Shown: positions 1-12,160 of the stretch, piece after piece
Numbering within the stretch: the stretch's first letter is position 1
Layout of the letters: the number at the start of each line of letters is the position of its first letter
NCBI RefSeq assembly: GCF_914767665.1
Contig: NC_059503.1
Span: 63,444,352 to 63,508,351 of the forward strand
Length of the DNA stretch: 64,000 bases
Source: Harmonia axyridis
Lineage: Eukaryota > Arthropoda > Insecta > Coleoptera > Coccinellidae
Direction of reading: 5' to 3'
Notes under the pieces: model-generated
Database searches by the model: none
Told to the model about the DNA's origin: nothing
The model's input: only the letters and a program-made list of their open reading frames with translations
Translations under genes and position numbers: made by a program

Positions 1-282
1 CGTCGTTCATTGAAATCGTATAACGGAAACGAGGACATTTTAAATTCAGATATAGTTAAGTGGGTAAAAAGCAACGAAAGAAAATATTGCTGGTTCGATG
101 AAAATATAGAAAAATCAGGGAATCAAATCAAAACTCCTGAAGTTCTTCCCGAAATTTTTTATTATCTACAAATCCTGAATATACAGACTGCGGCAGAGCC
201 GATTGACAGTTTTGACAGGTTATTGCTCGAGATTTGGTGGAGGCAGGTAGGTGCGCGAAGGTTTTTTGGTCTTAAGAGTTAG
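1..282 (+). CDS. Unrecognised open frame entering from the left edge
   Basis: The frame is open from base 1 to a stop at 282 (about 93 codons), so it may continue upstream of the window. The only in-frame start near the edge is a TTG, with no convincing ATG. The peptide is mixed polar and hydrophobic, contains several tryptophans, and ends in ARRFFGLKS. I recognise no domain. It could be the end of a host exon, a fragment of a transposon protein, or a chance frame. The DNA after the stop is plain AT-rich sequence with an AAT microsatellite at 465-480. Confidence 0.2.
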   Translation, partial: RRSLKSYNGNEDILNSDIVKWVKSNERKYCWFDENIEKSGNQIKTPEVLPEIFYYLQILNIQTAAEPIDSFDRLLLEIWWRQVGARRFFGLKS

Positions 283-3200
283 TAGTTTTAAGTTAGATTA
301 GTTAGTATCATCAGAATTCAGAATTTATGAAATAAAATAACCGACAACGATGACACAATTATAAATCACAGCTCATAGAATAAATAAACGTAAACGTAAA
401 TTGTGAAAATTTCGGAATAATTTTTTTTTCTGGAAATATTTCGAAGATTCATTTTTATTTATTAACAATAATAATAATAAACCAAAATCAATGGTGTCAT
501 TTTTTATACTCCTGTCGTGTCTCCAATATTCTCTTCATAGCCAATTCGACTTCAGAACTTTTTGTCGAAAGAACAATCAGCACCGATGAAGTGATAAACT
601 TCCGGAATTTCTATCGTAAATTCTTCGGCCTATTATTACCGGTAGGAATGCTCGGAGTTCTCGTTGAACCAAACAAATTTATTTCCCGGCCATAACGAGT
701 CGACACAGTTCACCGTTGAAAGAAAGCTTTACCATCTACGAAGTTTCATTTCTGAATTGAAATCTAGAGAAATTAGGACTTTGCGAATTCTTTTCTCCTT
801 TCCCTTTGGAGAGTTCATGTATTATTCTGATCGTGATGAAAAAAGATTCGAATCAATAACTACTTACTTATTATTAAGAAGGCCTAATGGAATTTGCAGA
901 TATTTACCTGTAACAAAAATGCAATTGTAAATGAATGATAATATAAAGCAATGTTTGTAACTTATTTTTTGTGACAAATTCTTGTATTTACACAATAAGA
1001 ATTATTCTTTAATTTTCCTATTCGAGATACATTAATACAATGTTCAGATTGTATAGGTAGATAGATTTTGGATTCTTAAATGGATTATCATGAATAAGTT
1101 AGTTGTTGATCTCGACTATACTTTATTTAAACGGGGTTAATCGGGTATGTAGTCAATTGTCACAATTTTATTTATAGGAATTTTTTCATGAAAAGAGTTG
1201 GTCTATCCTATGCCAAAGTTATTGCAATGAAATCTGGATCACCCTGTATATCAAAAGTGAATATTTTTAATATTGAATTTATCACGATTTACTCATGTAG
1301 AGCAAAATACATTGCAATTCATACTTCGAGTGATTCTCTTTTGGTTTTGGTAATTGAATGGTTATTTTCTTTAATATTACTTGTTTCTGACAGATTTATC
1401 GAACATGGTAAAATAAAGAAAGTACATTCGAATCGAATTCGAGATAACCAATTACCAACGAACATATTTCTGTTTCGATATTGCCGAAAGGAAGAAATCA
1501 GCGGAAAATCCATTTTCAATCGCCGAGTTCTATTATCCTTGCGCCTGTGAAGGAAAACACGGGAGTTGCTTTGAAAAACCCGTGAGTTCTACGATAAAAA
1601 CTTCCCCTGATTCGTTCTTGGTTGTTACGGCAGAACACAAAGTGATTCAACAAAGGCAACGACGCCGACGTATAAATCCTCATCTAGTTGGTTTTACGCT
1701 CTTTTTGATCGACCCAAGAGATCAAACTGAAATTACATTTTTCGTAAGGTAGTTCCTATGTATATTATTTCTCAAATAATTTTTGCGTGCTTGCTTTAAA
1801 TAATGTGGAATAATATGAATATGAACATGGTTCCATGTTCTATATTTGTTTTTATTCATTTTGAAAAAGTATGAGAAGTGAGATGAGAAGGTTCAGTTTG
1901 TTATTTGAATAAAAAAATAAGTAGTTGTACTCCATATTCATGAATTAAACAGACTTGTTGGACAGAAGAAAAATCTGAACACTATTGTTCTACCCTGAAA
2001 AATTTCTAGCTCTTTCAAAGTTGTTGAGAGGTTAAGAATATAGGTTTATTGGAAGTTCATTTCTCAAAACAACCTGAAGATTCACTCCCCCAAGGATCAG
2101 CATTTTATTCTGAAACACCCTATATATTTGAAATTTTACTCGAACATCCAATTGAATTTGGAATCTCAAGAACCTGAAGCGAATATAAAACGTTCTTTTA
2201 TTTCCCATTATTGTTCATTCGTGAGTAACAAATCTACGATCTCAGAGATGTATTGGTTTAGTTCGTGGAAAAATTTAAGAATCAACGTTTTTTCACGGCA
2301 AACCAACTTTGTTATGTTGGATTTGGGACGTGAATTATTCGAGAGGAAAGATTCGTCGCATAAAAATCTTGATAATTCGATATTAAATCTGGATCTGATA
2401 TATTCTGCTCAAAAATTGAAGTAAATATCACTACAATATCAATTTTCCATTGATAATTCCGTTAATTGTGAAACGAACTGATAATTTGCTATTATTTGCC
2501 ATATAAATTCTGTGATGAAAAGGTGGGAATTTATTATTCTTATTTTTTTCAACCAACAAAGTTTTTTTTTCATTTCGTCATTCATCAATTTCTCTCATAA
2601 TTCTGACAAAACAATTTATAAAAAACATATATTTCTTGATCGTTCGAATAATTTTCATCGATATTCACATTCTCTGTTTTGCTTCATCTCTTATTTCGAT
2701 ATCGTTTGAATCGGTCCTTCGAACAATTCCTTTTCGAACGTTGCTTTGAGTTGAAGGGAATATAAGTAGATGTGTTTGAAACGGTTCGATTCAAATTATC
2801 TGAATTCTGTGTATTTTGTAAAAAACGAGAATGAAGTATGTAAAGTAAAAATATTTCACTAGAATTAAATAGCATGACTTTTGTTGAAATTTTGTGATTG
2901 AATATTTTCAGAGAAAGTTCAAAAGACCACAAAAATATAATCTCCTTAACTGAATGGCCGTGTTGCTTATTCGAGGAAATCAAGACCTAAACAGAATTAC
3001 CATAGTGTCCTATTATTTAAAATCAGATCTAGTATGAATTTGGTGTGAAAAATTTTAAGCGATGAAGAATTTGGATCTGAAGGAAATTCATCTTTAAATT
3101 ATAAAACAAACTAGATTAGAATAATTGTTCTGAGGAACTGAATACTGAAATTACAAATGGAATAATCATTAGACTTAAAAACGTCTCGAACGAGATTGAA

Positions 3201-3557
3201 TACCGCATAACTTGGAAAGAACAATATTTCCTCAGGTCCTGCTCAAGTTAATGAAAACTCTTTCTTTTCTCTTTTTCGAATATTTTCGCCAGAGAAATCA
3301 TAACTGGAGCGAACATCTGGAAATGAAACGAATCGATTTCGGCTGGGAACGGCTAACTTTGCAGGTAGGTCATTTTTTTTATTTTTGAAGAATAATTAAC
3401 CTCTGCAAATTGCGGTTGAACTACAGAATGAAAAGTCGACACGCTAATGAAAATACAATTAGATATTTCAATTATACCTATATGAATAATAATATTCTGT
3501 GAAATTGAATAATATATAAAATGAGGAAAGCACTCAGGAAAGTTTGAGCGCTTGAGG
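283..3557. other. Gene-free AT-rich DNA, nothing recognised
   Basis: Apart from the splice-like site near 907 and a short AAT repeat at 465-480, I see no coding region, transposase or RT homology. A somewhat GC-richer patch at about 1550-1740 contains a TATAAAT at 1671-1677 but no convincing initiator or adjoining gene. Open frames of 60-120 codons here have no recognisable domains and are at the length expected by chance. Confidence 0.5.
868..907 (-). other. Candidate recursive-splice site with 40-nt cryptic exon
   Basis: On the minus strand a pyrimidine-rich tract ends in GTTACAG at 908 and is followed at once by GTAAAT at 907, so acceptor and regenerated donor are juxtaposed. Forty nucleotides downstream lies a strong donor, GTAAGTAG, whose G is base 867. 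This is the architecture described for ratchet points with short cryptic exons. A single site like this can arise by chance in 64 kb, so it is supporting evidence only for the stronger pair at 38.35 and 48.54 kb. Confidence 0.25.
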
Positions 3558-3730
3558 TCCACATAACTGTGGATAGATATATTCAACAGTGCAAATGGCG
3601 CATGAACAAACTAGTACTCAAAAGATCCTGACTTTATACATATTTTTGAGCGATATAATGTTTGAATTTTCTATGATTTTGATAATGATATCAACACGAA
3701 GTTTGTAAATGTTCTTCATTCATACACGTT
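3558..3730. repeat. Dispersed repeat, partner at about 22172-22350
   Basis: The phrase around CCACATAACTGT, then a T-rich stretch, GCGCATGAAC-like sequence and CTATGATTNTGAT recur in the same order at about 22172-22350 with heavy divergence. Related CTATGATTCTGATTACG units also occur at 25.5-25.8 kb. It looks like an old non-coding interspersed repeat of unknown class. Confidence 0.35.
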
Positions 3731-4307
3731 AAATCTCAATTTGATCCAATCTGTTGTCTCGAACAGATTTAGTATTTCTTTTCCAATTATTAGGAAAACA
3801 ACATTTTGAACAGTCATATTTATGAAACTCCAATTAAACCATAACAATTGGTTAAAAAAAGTATTGGAATTTTTAGAATATCTCGAAGAGAAACCAGCGG
3901 AATATTTGGATCAGTCAATTATCAAAAACGCCCTGCAACATGAGAGCGAATCAAGATCTGCTATCTGATATCTTATCATACGAAAAAAGTGATCGGGGGT
4001 CCTAAAAGATTCTTTCTCTAAGTCATATTCTCACCGGCAAAAAAACTCGGCCACCTAAAATGTTGCTGAAGTTCGTTGACTAAGAACTGATATTTTATCA
4101 TTTCGCGTGTTCGTGGCTTGATTGGGAGAAGCAAGTTATAGATATTTGGATAAGAACTCAAATTACATTATGGCTTTGAAAATGGCAAATTGTGCCGAAA
4201 CATGTCAGCCTAATTAATTAACAATAAAGAGTTCAACATTATAGTGTATAAGACCAAAATTTTTCAATAATCATTAGAATTACACTATGGGTTGTGCTGA
4301 AAAAAAA

Positions 4308-4829
4308 AAGAAAATCAGACGATAGAATGGACAAAGGAAGCGAAATATCTGGGAGTATTACTAGATGAAAGAATGAAAACAAGCTGAAGATAATAAAAAT
4401 ATTGCTAATACACAGCATTGCGTATGCAGAAGTAATCTGGTACAATACGTAAGACAATAATAAGGATCAGTTGCAAAGTACGCTAAATTCAGTAATCAGG
4501 ACAGCGGTTGGCGCCCCATGGTATATAACCAACCAACAAATCAGAGAAGAACTGAAAATTGAAACTATTGAGGAAATAGTCAACAAACAAAGAAAGAAGA
4601 CAATAGAGACGCTGAAAGAGCACGAGAATAAGAAATTGAGAAAGATGATACAAATCGAAGAGAAAAAGACCGATAAGAGGAAATTCCTCTTTCAAAGAAC
4701 CAAATAGAAGAAAAAGGTGACATGAAGTAGGAAGGAAAGCCTTCCGATCAGACAACAGCAGAAAATAGGAGAAATGAAATTGGAGGCGAAGAGAATGTAA
4801 ATTCCGGACCTTAAACAAAAAGATCTGAG
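4308..4829 (+). pseudogene. Jockey-like non-LTR retrotransposon 3' fragment (family A, copy 1)
   Basis: This is the C-terminal tail of a non-LTR reverse transcriptase plus its 3' UTR. It starts 5'-truncated at about 4308, within the frame reading ENQTIEW, and continues to YLGVLLDERM. An internal deletion then joins this to KLKIIK. After a stop the frame resumes at 4471-4707 with VIRTAVGAPWYITNQQ and a lysine-rich end. The UTR ends CCTTAAACAAAAAGATCTGAG at about 4829. Four other copies of the family share these signatures (32.9, 45.0, 59.9 and 62.9 kb). The RT active site and endonuclease are missing, so it is dead. Confidence 0.85.
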
Positions 4830-5167
4830 GTTCTGACTCCGACTTCTTCATCAACGAGTCGAAGCAAATTATTCAAAACCACTCTCGGCCCCAAAAATCT
4901 AAAATTACGGCCATTGTGGCGAAACCTAATAGCTAGTAGCTGTTGGCGTGAAACAAGTGCGCAAAAATCAATCTGAGCAATGGCAGCCGAACCGTTTTCC
5001 TCGAACGTTTCATCGGGAAGTAATAAAATGCGGGATTGATATGTTCGGCAATATACCAACGGAATAAAACCCAGTACTGGATCAGAGACATTCTTCCGCT
5101 TTATCGCTTCCGGTAGAGGAACGTTGGTGCGACATAATGCACAGGTGAGCAATGACGTTAACTTCAT
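4811..5167 (-). CDS. Unrecognised 118-codon open frame
   Basis: This frame opens at an ATG at 5167 and runs into the 3' end of the retrotransposon fragment, where it stops, so its last codons are retrotransposon sequence. The stretch 4833-5300 is GC-richer than its surroundings. The N-terminal part contains a Cys-x2-Cys pair (CALC) followed by NVPLPEAIKRK; no family is recognised. It may be a decayed host exon, part of an unidentified element, or a chance frame. Confidence 0.15.
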   Translation of the reverse strand: MKLTSLLTCALCRTNVPLPEAIKRKNVSDPVLGFIPLVYCRTYQSRILLLPDETFEENGSAAIAQIDFCALVSRQQLLAIRFRHNGRNFRFLGPRVVLNNLLRLVDEEVGVRTSDLFV

Positions 5168-5299
5168 AAGCTGCTCCAGAAAATAGCGAGGCTATCGTTC
5201 GTGATTTATGGGGATAAACGATATAGGATCTGTCGGGAAATGGGCTGGGATTGTTTCTGGAGATTGGGAAGGAACGTTGGAGTTTATCTCCAGTGCTTG

Positions 5300-7990
5300 G
5301 ATGCAGCCAGAAAATTGAAGAGGGTGGTCCATTTGGTTCACTCCATTCGAGAAATAATCCATTTTATCATTTTAGCCAAATATTTGCAAGTTATTTTCGA
5401 ATTAGAGTCGTGGTTGAGAGTTCAAAACTATGAAAAAATCAAGTTTTTCTGATCTCTGAACCACGAATATCTATATCGGAAAACGGACTTTTTTGGCATA
5501 ATTGTAGGAAAAATCGATTCATAGAGTAAAAACCATAGATAGAGGGAGTATATGCAATATTCAAATGCCCCTAAAGACCCCAACATGATAAGACGTTGTT
5601 GTCGGATTGTGATATCTGAATATCTGAAATATATTCATTCGAGTGATTTCCGATTGAAAATGAAATTTTTAATATTTGGAATAATATTGACGAACAATAT
5701 ACTAATAAGACGTTTCTGTTAATTTCATATAATTCTTTTCATATATTCTCTGTCAAATATATTTCTTATTTCTTGAAAGTGCATTTTCATTATTCGATAT
5801 TATCTTACTTATGATCAGACTAAGGAGTTTGGTTCAATTTCGTTCCTTCAGTCTTGTTTATATTTACTCAAATCAAATTTTCTTTATCGAATTTAACAGT
5901 ATCATAATGATGGTTATTGAAATCTTGGCTATTCAAAATCAGTATCTAATCTAACTAACATCATTTCAACATTTCAACTCAACATTTTCGAATTTCAAGA
6001 GTAAATGCCAAAAGGCCAGATCGTCTGGTCATAACAATTTAGGAATAAATTACGATATTTTTACATATCAGTGAGATTTTGCTCACTGAATGTTACGCCA
6101 GTGTTACCTATGTGTTTTCATTTCCCTCCTTATGCCAGATTTGATGGATTATGTTTGGGACAAAATTCGCTAGCTGAAAATGACGTATGTATGCTCTATC
6201 TATATGTTTATTCCTCTGAGGATCGAACAAAAGCTAAGATGTGAGATATACAAGGTAGATGAGGTAGTGAGACGTCTAGTTTATTGCGCGGAGATGCAAT
6301 ATTAATGTTCAGAAAATTCCTAAATTCCAATAAAATGATCGATGTCATCTATAATAAAAAATAAATATATATAGTGGAATGGCAAAAATTATCGAAGCTT
6401 TTATTATTTTTATATATGTTTTCAGTTCCTCAAGATAATGACTCAAAATAAGTAAAAAATTACTTACATAAAATTCTATGATACTTCACACTTGATTTTA
6501 TGTATCCATGACGAATTAGAAATAAAGAAGTTTTGACTGCAAAAGCGCTTTTCTTAGTTTTCATTTAATTTTGACAAACTTCACTCATTTTATGATCGAC
6601 AACAAGTTATGTCACTTGCATACCTTTGTGAAACTTTTTGTTGCTTGCTAGAACGTGATTCGATTATGAGAGATTCAACACAGAGTAGGAATTTTTTAAA
6701 ATTTTTTATGCATATACTGAGAAAATACAAAGAACTTTTCATTTAACTCCATAACGTTATTGCATTGCATTACTTAATATTTCCCTCATAATAGATCCAA
6801 CTGTATATATGTAAGATAATCCTAGGGTATAATGATTTTCCCTCGCAAGCTCCTGACGAATAGTCAGTGCTTTTCTCGATTTTTTTCAGTCTATAGCAGT
6901 CAGCACATTCAAGAATTATTGCCTATAGCCATGCCAAGGGCGATGTTAATCTGGGAACCTCCAGTTTCATCTCGTCTACAAAGCATCTCCGAAACTCTTC
7001 CTCGTGGCCTTCCTTAATGAACAAACACATTCGAATCAATATTCAATATTGCACCGAATTTTGACGCAACAACCAGCAAACTGCTGAATGCGCATTTAAT
7101 ATGATTCCGAGTCTGATAAGAATCCATTGACAGTAGTCACTCATGTGATGTATCATCGCCCATATAACCCTTCTAATTAGATCTGAATGTCAAAATTGAT
7201 ATGTTGCGACAAAGGAAATTAGCAAGCTTTAATTTCTGATCGATGCAGATGGTTTATTGGAGATCAAAGGCGGCAGTCGAGAGGCATGTTGCAGACGTGG
7301 GAAGGAACCTTAATCATGTTGTTAGGCAGAGCGTGTATTCATTGAATGCCTTTCCATTACAGTAGTTATTATACAGGATGATGAAGAGATCAGGAGTGTC
7401 GTAGTTTTATGGTATTTATGATAAATTTGGGGTTTCATTTCAGAGCAAGATCCCAGAGCGGGTTTTGATAGGAGTTCTTGAAAAACGGGAATTCAGAAAT
7501 TTGAGTCTACAATGAGCTTATGTTTCTGCCATTTTAACGTTCAGCTACCAGAACGCACGATTTCATCAACAACTGAAGAGAACAAAAATTCAATATGCCA
7601 ATAAATTATGCTGAAATCAATATCAAAGTGATTCTGCTAGCTTTACTAGGATCTGTGAGAATCCATCCTTTGGCGATGATCACGTAAATATTGCTTACGC
7701 TATCAGCATGAAGTTTTGCAAGAAGCTTGCACTTGTTATTCCTCATCGAAATTCAGATACTCTACTCAAGGAACGTGAAAAGAAAACGTATTCCAAAATT
7801 TTTCAAGATGGTCAATAAAAAAGCCGCTCAGACCAACCATTGAATAACAAAAGACAAATAAACTCAAATTTGATACGAAGATGAAGGAGGAGTAAGCAAG
7901 AGAAGATTGGAGAAGATAGGAAGGCTGGAATATCGAGGCAGAATTCTACACACGTATTCAATGAAATAGAAGTCGCTAAGTGAACTCCTA
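5300..7990. other. Gene-free AT-rich DNA
   Basis: I see no recognisable coding homology. A lone TACAGGATGATGAAG terminus-like sequence lies near 7373, resembling the CAGGGTG repeat ends found elsewhere in the window. The rest is low-complexity AT-rich sequence. Confidence 0.5.
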
Positions 7991-8110
7991 TTACAGTTTA
8001 TTCGACACTCGGTCGCCGTCTAGGCGAGACGAAGGAGCCGGAGTCTTCTTCAGACGCTTCCTGGCGATGTTTGCTTGGTTTTGGGAACTATCTGTTGGTT
8101 CAGGGACGGA
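7990..8110. other. Short GC-rich patch, possible element remnant
   Basis: The patch is CpG-rich, with several CG dinucleotides and GTCTAGGCGAGAC. On the minus strand it reads a short frame rich in Ser, Glu and Arg that ends before ATAAACTGTAAT. It could be the 3' end of a decayed retroelement or a low-copy host segment. No family is identified. Confidence 0.2.
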
Positions 8111-8418
8111 ACGCGCAGGATTCAAGGATGGTAACTAAATTCAGATGGAATTAATGGAAGTGCATTATCCATACGGGTAGGATTATGATTATTACAAGTT
8201 TTCGTTCTCGAAGAACAGCACTTACGAAAATTCGGGAGATTTTGCCTGTATGTAATCGTATCGTTTTTCCATGTATTTGTAGAATAGAACTAAATTATCT
8301 CGCTGCTATAGTCATCTTCATGTTCTGTTTGGTTTATATTTTTTCATTTTCCGTCGGTCGTTTTTTCTTAATTCTCTTCGTGTATTTTTTAAATATCGTT
8401 CTTTGTCGTTTTTATTTC

Positions 8419-9186
8419 TGATTATACATTCATGATTCAAAGTATTGTCCATCGCTTGCCACTACTTTCTCCCATCTTTCTGGCAGCATTGAATTCCCAC
8501 ATTAATCTTTTGAAGCGATTCACGAATCGATCCAAATTTTTACTTCTTAATAAGGCCGGAAGTGCTTGTCGGCCTGGCCGTGTGCCATTGATCAAAACAA
8601 GTCATAGTCCGAGGAGGCAACGGCTGGAGAATACAGCGGGTGGGGTAGGACTTCCCATTTCAACGTTTCTAAGTACGTCTTGTCCATTATCGCAACATGG
8701 AGTCGAGCTGTGGAATCACTTTATTATATCACTCGTTGTATTGCGGCCGTTTGTCTTTTAATGGTCGGCTCTAACGCATTAATTGAGTCCGATAACGATC
8801 GCCTCGTACGGCACCAAATTTCCTTGTTTCTGAATCATTTCCATAACTTTCAGGAGTTTTGAAATGGCTTGTTGTGTCACTCCCAATAATCCTACCGATT
8901 CTTGTTGCGTTTGACACCACTCTCGGCACGTTCTTCCACCAATAGCGGCCTCAGGTATTTGAGAGCATTCAATGAGCCTCAGTCGCAGATTTCTTCATAT
9001 TAAAGCAGAAAATTAAAGCCTGACATGTTTAATCGAGAATAACTTCATGAGCCAGACACAAATCGACAAGTATTTCGATGGCGTTATGTTTATAAATACC
9101 TAAGCTTATTGTAAGACATCTAGGATCTGTTTCGACAACCATATTCCACTACAGCCATCTAGTGCTAAACGACGGAAGCAAAGTTG
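8419..9186 (-). mobile_element. Internally deleted mariner (copy 1)
   Basis: This is a minus-strand mariner. The right end carries the 5' terminal repeat (the complement of CAACTTTGCTTCCG) followed by TA at 9187-9188. The transposase N-terminus is recognisable near 8830-9035 by similarity to the 58.07-kb copy (helix-turn-helix region and a QKQGN-like segment). The sequence then jumps straight to the part after the second catalytic region (GDRYR-like) and on through the C-terminus to about 8430. The middle of the gene, with its first catalytic aspartate, is deleted. The left terminal repeat is not visible; similarity stops at about 8419. It cannot encode transposase. Confidence 0.85.
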
Positions 9187-9188
9187 TA

Positions 9189-10440
9189 CAACATAAAAAC
9201 CACACCATTGAATGTCCCTCAAGAGGTAGAACCAGTAGTTGCCAAGAGACTCAAAGAAGAAACCGAAAATCTGAATATTCTACCAACAGAACAATTCGGA
9301 TTCAGAGATAAACATTCAACTGAACTACAAATTCTTCGACTAACAGAGTATATCACCCAGGGCTTTCAAAACAAACAAGCTACTGGACTGCTACTACTAG
9401 ATGTAACAAGAGCATTTGACAGAGTATGGCAGGAAGGACTAGCCTATAAGATGAGAACAGTAGAATACTCAATTAAGATGTGCCGAATCATCAGAAATTA
9501 CTTAAGAGATAGAAATTTCTACGTTAAATTAGAAGATGAAAAATCAACTCTAAGACATTTAGAAGCAGGAGTCCCAAAAGGCTCAGTATTAGGACCTCTC
9601 CTGTATAATATATTCATACATGATATACCAAGGAATCCGAGAAATTTGCTTGCACTTTATGCGGAAGACACAGGAATAGCAGTCAAACACAGAAGAGCAA
9701 ATATCATACACCAAAGACTACAGGAAGCAGCAGATGAAATAACCAAATGATGCATTGAATGGAAGATTGAAATAAATGGAAAGAAAAGTCAAGCTATCCT
9801 ACTACAAAGAGAAGATTACAAATGGAGGAAAAATTATCAATTGACGGCAACGAAGTTGAATGGCAAAAAGAAGCAAAATACCTAGGTGTGATCATGGATA
9901 CGGAACTAAGTGGAAACAACATGTTAAGTATGCGGTGGATAAAACCAACAAAGCAATGGACCGTCTATACCCAATCATCGGAAGAAGCCGAATGGACAGA
10001 AACACCAAACTCAGGATATTTAAAGCCGTTGCCAGACCCCAACTCACGTACCGGCTCAGTGGCTTGGGGATACCTGGCAAAGAACCAAATCAAGAGAATA
10101 CAATCAACGGAAGATAAATATCTAAGATGGGCATTAGATGCCCCTTGGTCTGTTAGAAACATCCAAATCCACAAAGACCTAAAATGGGACAGAATAACTG
10201 ACTTCATGAAGAAAAAAGCCGAAGGAATATTCGACAAATTGATAGAACATACCAACGAAGAATTGAGAAGATTAATTGATTACGATCCTGCCGAGGATGC
10301 AAGAAGAATGAATACATACCGCAAAAGACCCAGGGATCAATTGCGAAACGATGACCTAAATATAAAGGAAACTCAAGAAAATATATCAAATTGAAGAAAC
10401 GGAGAAACAAGAAGATGCAAGAATGAATAAAGAAGTGATA
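9189..10440 (+). pseudogene. Jockey-like non-LTR reverse transcriptase, family B, degraded
   Basis: This is a reverse transcriptase of a non-LTR retrotransposon, distinct from the family A copies. The first open part (9184-9750) shows EQFGFRDKHST, LLLDVTRAFDRVW, the GVPKGSVLGPLLYNIF block and then LYAEDTG where FADDT is expected. It stops at 9751. The remainder lies at 9822-10394 with compensating frameshifts: VEWQKEAKYLGVIMD, then a different frame (9860-10117) carrying NKAMDRLYPIIG, then back for LRWALDAPWSVRN and a charged tail. The 5' half, including any endonuclease, is absent: a mariner terminal repeat and its TA directly precede the RT. The first catalytic Asp codon reads GAA (Glu) at 9664-9666. 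Confidence 0.85.
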
Positions 10441-11242
10441 TCCCCACACTTTCGATTGAGATGAAAATTTGCATTTGGATGTTAAACGACTACTTCAAGC
10501 GTCTCGCTCAATTTCATGTTGACCGATAATCGCCAAGAAGAACATGGAAAAAATAAAGCCTTGACCAAAAAACGGATGATTTAAGTAATCCCTAAAACTG
10601 GATCAGGTAAAATGGGTCTCTACACCAATAACTTTAATTCTAGGGATTTGATTATTGGCTCTCTATCTGGAATTTCGAAGTTGGGAAATTTTCTCCGCAG
10701 ATGGAAATTCTAGACGTGGAATCTCTGGATGACATCTACGAACCCCACATTCCCTGAAGATTCTGACCATAACATCAAACGGCCCCCGAAGCGGGAAAAT
10801 CCAGACATCGGTTCAAATTACCCGATTTCTGGGGCATTAAAGGTATTGGACTCTCGGATTTCCATTCTTAAATGGAAGAGGAGTCGGGTAGCTCACAAAA
10901 AAAGGTAACTGGCAGGGTAATAACAATTCCGGAGGCGGTTATTTTCTCTGCTTTTATGTTTTTTTTAGACGTGCCGAATCCAGGAATTTGACTTGGGGGG
11001 AAGATTGGATACGCGGATTTTTCTTTTCCGACTATTCGGGGTTTTGCGTGCGGTTATTGTGGCGTGTGGACTGTGCTTGTATTAATAGGAGGGCCTCGTC
11101 TTCTCGTGCGAACTTGATAGGTTGTCGGAGGAACGCGGAAAAAACAATTTATTCGATGGAAATTAAGGGATTCTGACACCACAGGGCAGAAAGAAGGGAG
11201 GACGACCGAAGAAAAAGAGATGGAAGAACGAAAGATACATCG
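10441..11242. other. Gene-free segment with a CpG-richer patch
   Basis: No repeat or coding homology is seen. The part at 10700-11170 is richer in G, C and CpG than its surroundings (for example GGAGGCGG and GTGTGGACTGTGC) and looks low-copy. It could be host regulatory or exonic DNA, but nothing decisive is visible. Confidence 0.3.
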
Positions 11243-11690
11243 TTTTTTTCCGAAATTCGAGGCTTCCTGGTAAAAAACTGGTTATAGATTTATGATTTGA
11301 AGTATTGTCTATCGCTGGCCACTACTTTCTGCCATTTTTCGGGCAGCGTACGAATCCCAAATTTAAAAAACTGGTAATCTTTTGAAGCGATCCACGAATC
11401 GATTCAATTTTTTACTTTTTCATAAAACCGGAAGGGCTGGTCAGTCAGACCGTGTGCCACAAATCGAAAACAGTGATAGTCCGTTGGAGCAACGTCTGGA
11501 AAATACGGTGGGTGGGGTAGGACGTTTCCAAGTATGTCTTAACCATTTTAACCACATAACATGGGTTCGAGCATTGTCATGCTGTAAAATCACTTTATCA
11601 TCTCTCGATGTATTGCGGCCGTTTGTCTTTCAATGCTCCGCTCAAAAGCGTTGATTGCGTTCGATAACGATCGCCTGTGATTGTTTCAGT
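11243..11690 (-). mobile_element. Mariner fragment (copy 2)
   Basis: This is the 3' half of the same mariner family as the copies at 8.4, 41.7, 55.7 and 57.9 kb, on the minus strand. It runs from the TTTTTTTCCGAAATTCGAG segment just inside the 3' terminal repeat, through the sequence encoding the C-terminus (LPERW-like region near 11330-11345), to the CACAGGCGATCG-like segment, and ends abruptly at 11690. Both terminal repeats are missing or truncated, and the N-terminal half is gone. Confidence 0.8.
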
Positions 11691-12160
11691 CGAAAAATAC
11701 GGCCTGCATGACTTTTTATTGAAATTCATATATTTTTTGAAAATGAATGTTGTGTCTTTTGCCATTTCACAAAAATTACGTCATTCTTCTCGAATCTTGG
11801 CATTTTTTTCGATCGTCTCGCAAATAATAGAAAAATCAAATAGTGTTTGCAAAAACCTTTTGGTCTGCGAATAATTTCAACGATTTCTGGGATTATATCT
11901 ATATTTGAGTATATCTTTATTTGAGTATATCTACCTTTTGAATATAATTAAATGTGAACTGAACATATCTCATTGAAATTTTTTTTTATCAAATAACGTT
12001 GAAACCAATGGTAAAAAAACTGAGAGTGGATGCGTTCCGCGAACACAAAAATTTGAAGACTTTTCGATGAACGAATATGATCAGTGAGCGAGAAAATATG
12101 TTGAATGAGCGGACGCTATTTTTTACTGTGACTCATGCTCACTAAGAACAACACGTTGTG

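Noticed and set aside
1665..1710. TATAAAT at 1671-1677 as a core promoter
   Set aside because: No initiator at the expected distance and no recognisable transcript start or gene downstream.
3345..3370. Plus-strand TTTGCAG|GTAGGT as a ratchet site
   Set aside because: Wrong strand relative to the stronger sites, short pyrimidine tract and no strong donor nearby; such matches are expected by chance.
4489..4854. 121-codon minus-strand frame rich in Phe and Leu
   Set aside because: It is the complement of the lysine-rich retrotransposon tail; the same antisense frame recurs opposite the other family A copies.
9860..10255. Overlapping minus-strand frames opposite the family B reverse transcriptase
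   Set aside because: They are antisense shadows of the RT coding sequence with no domain of their own.
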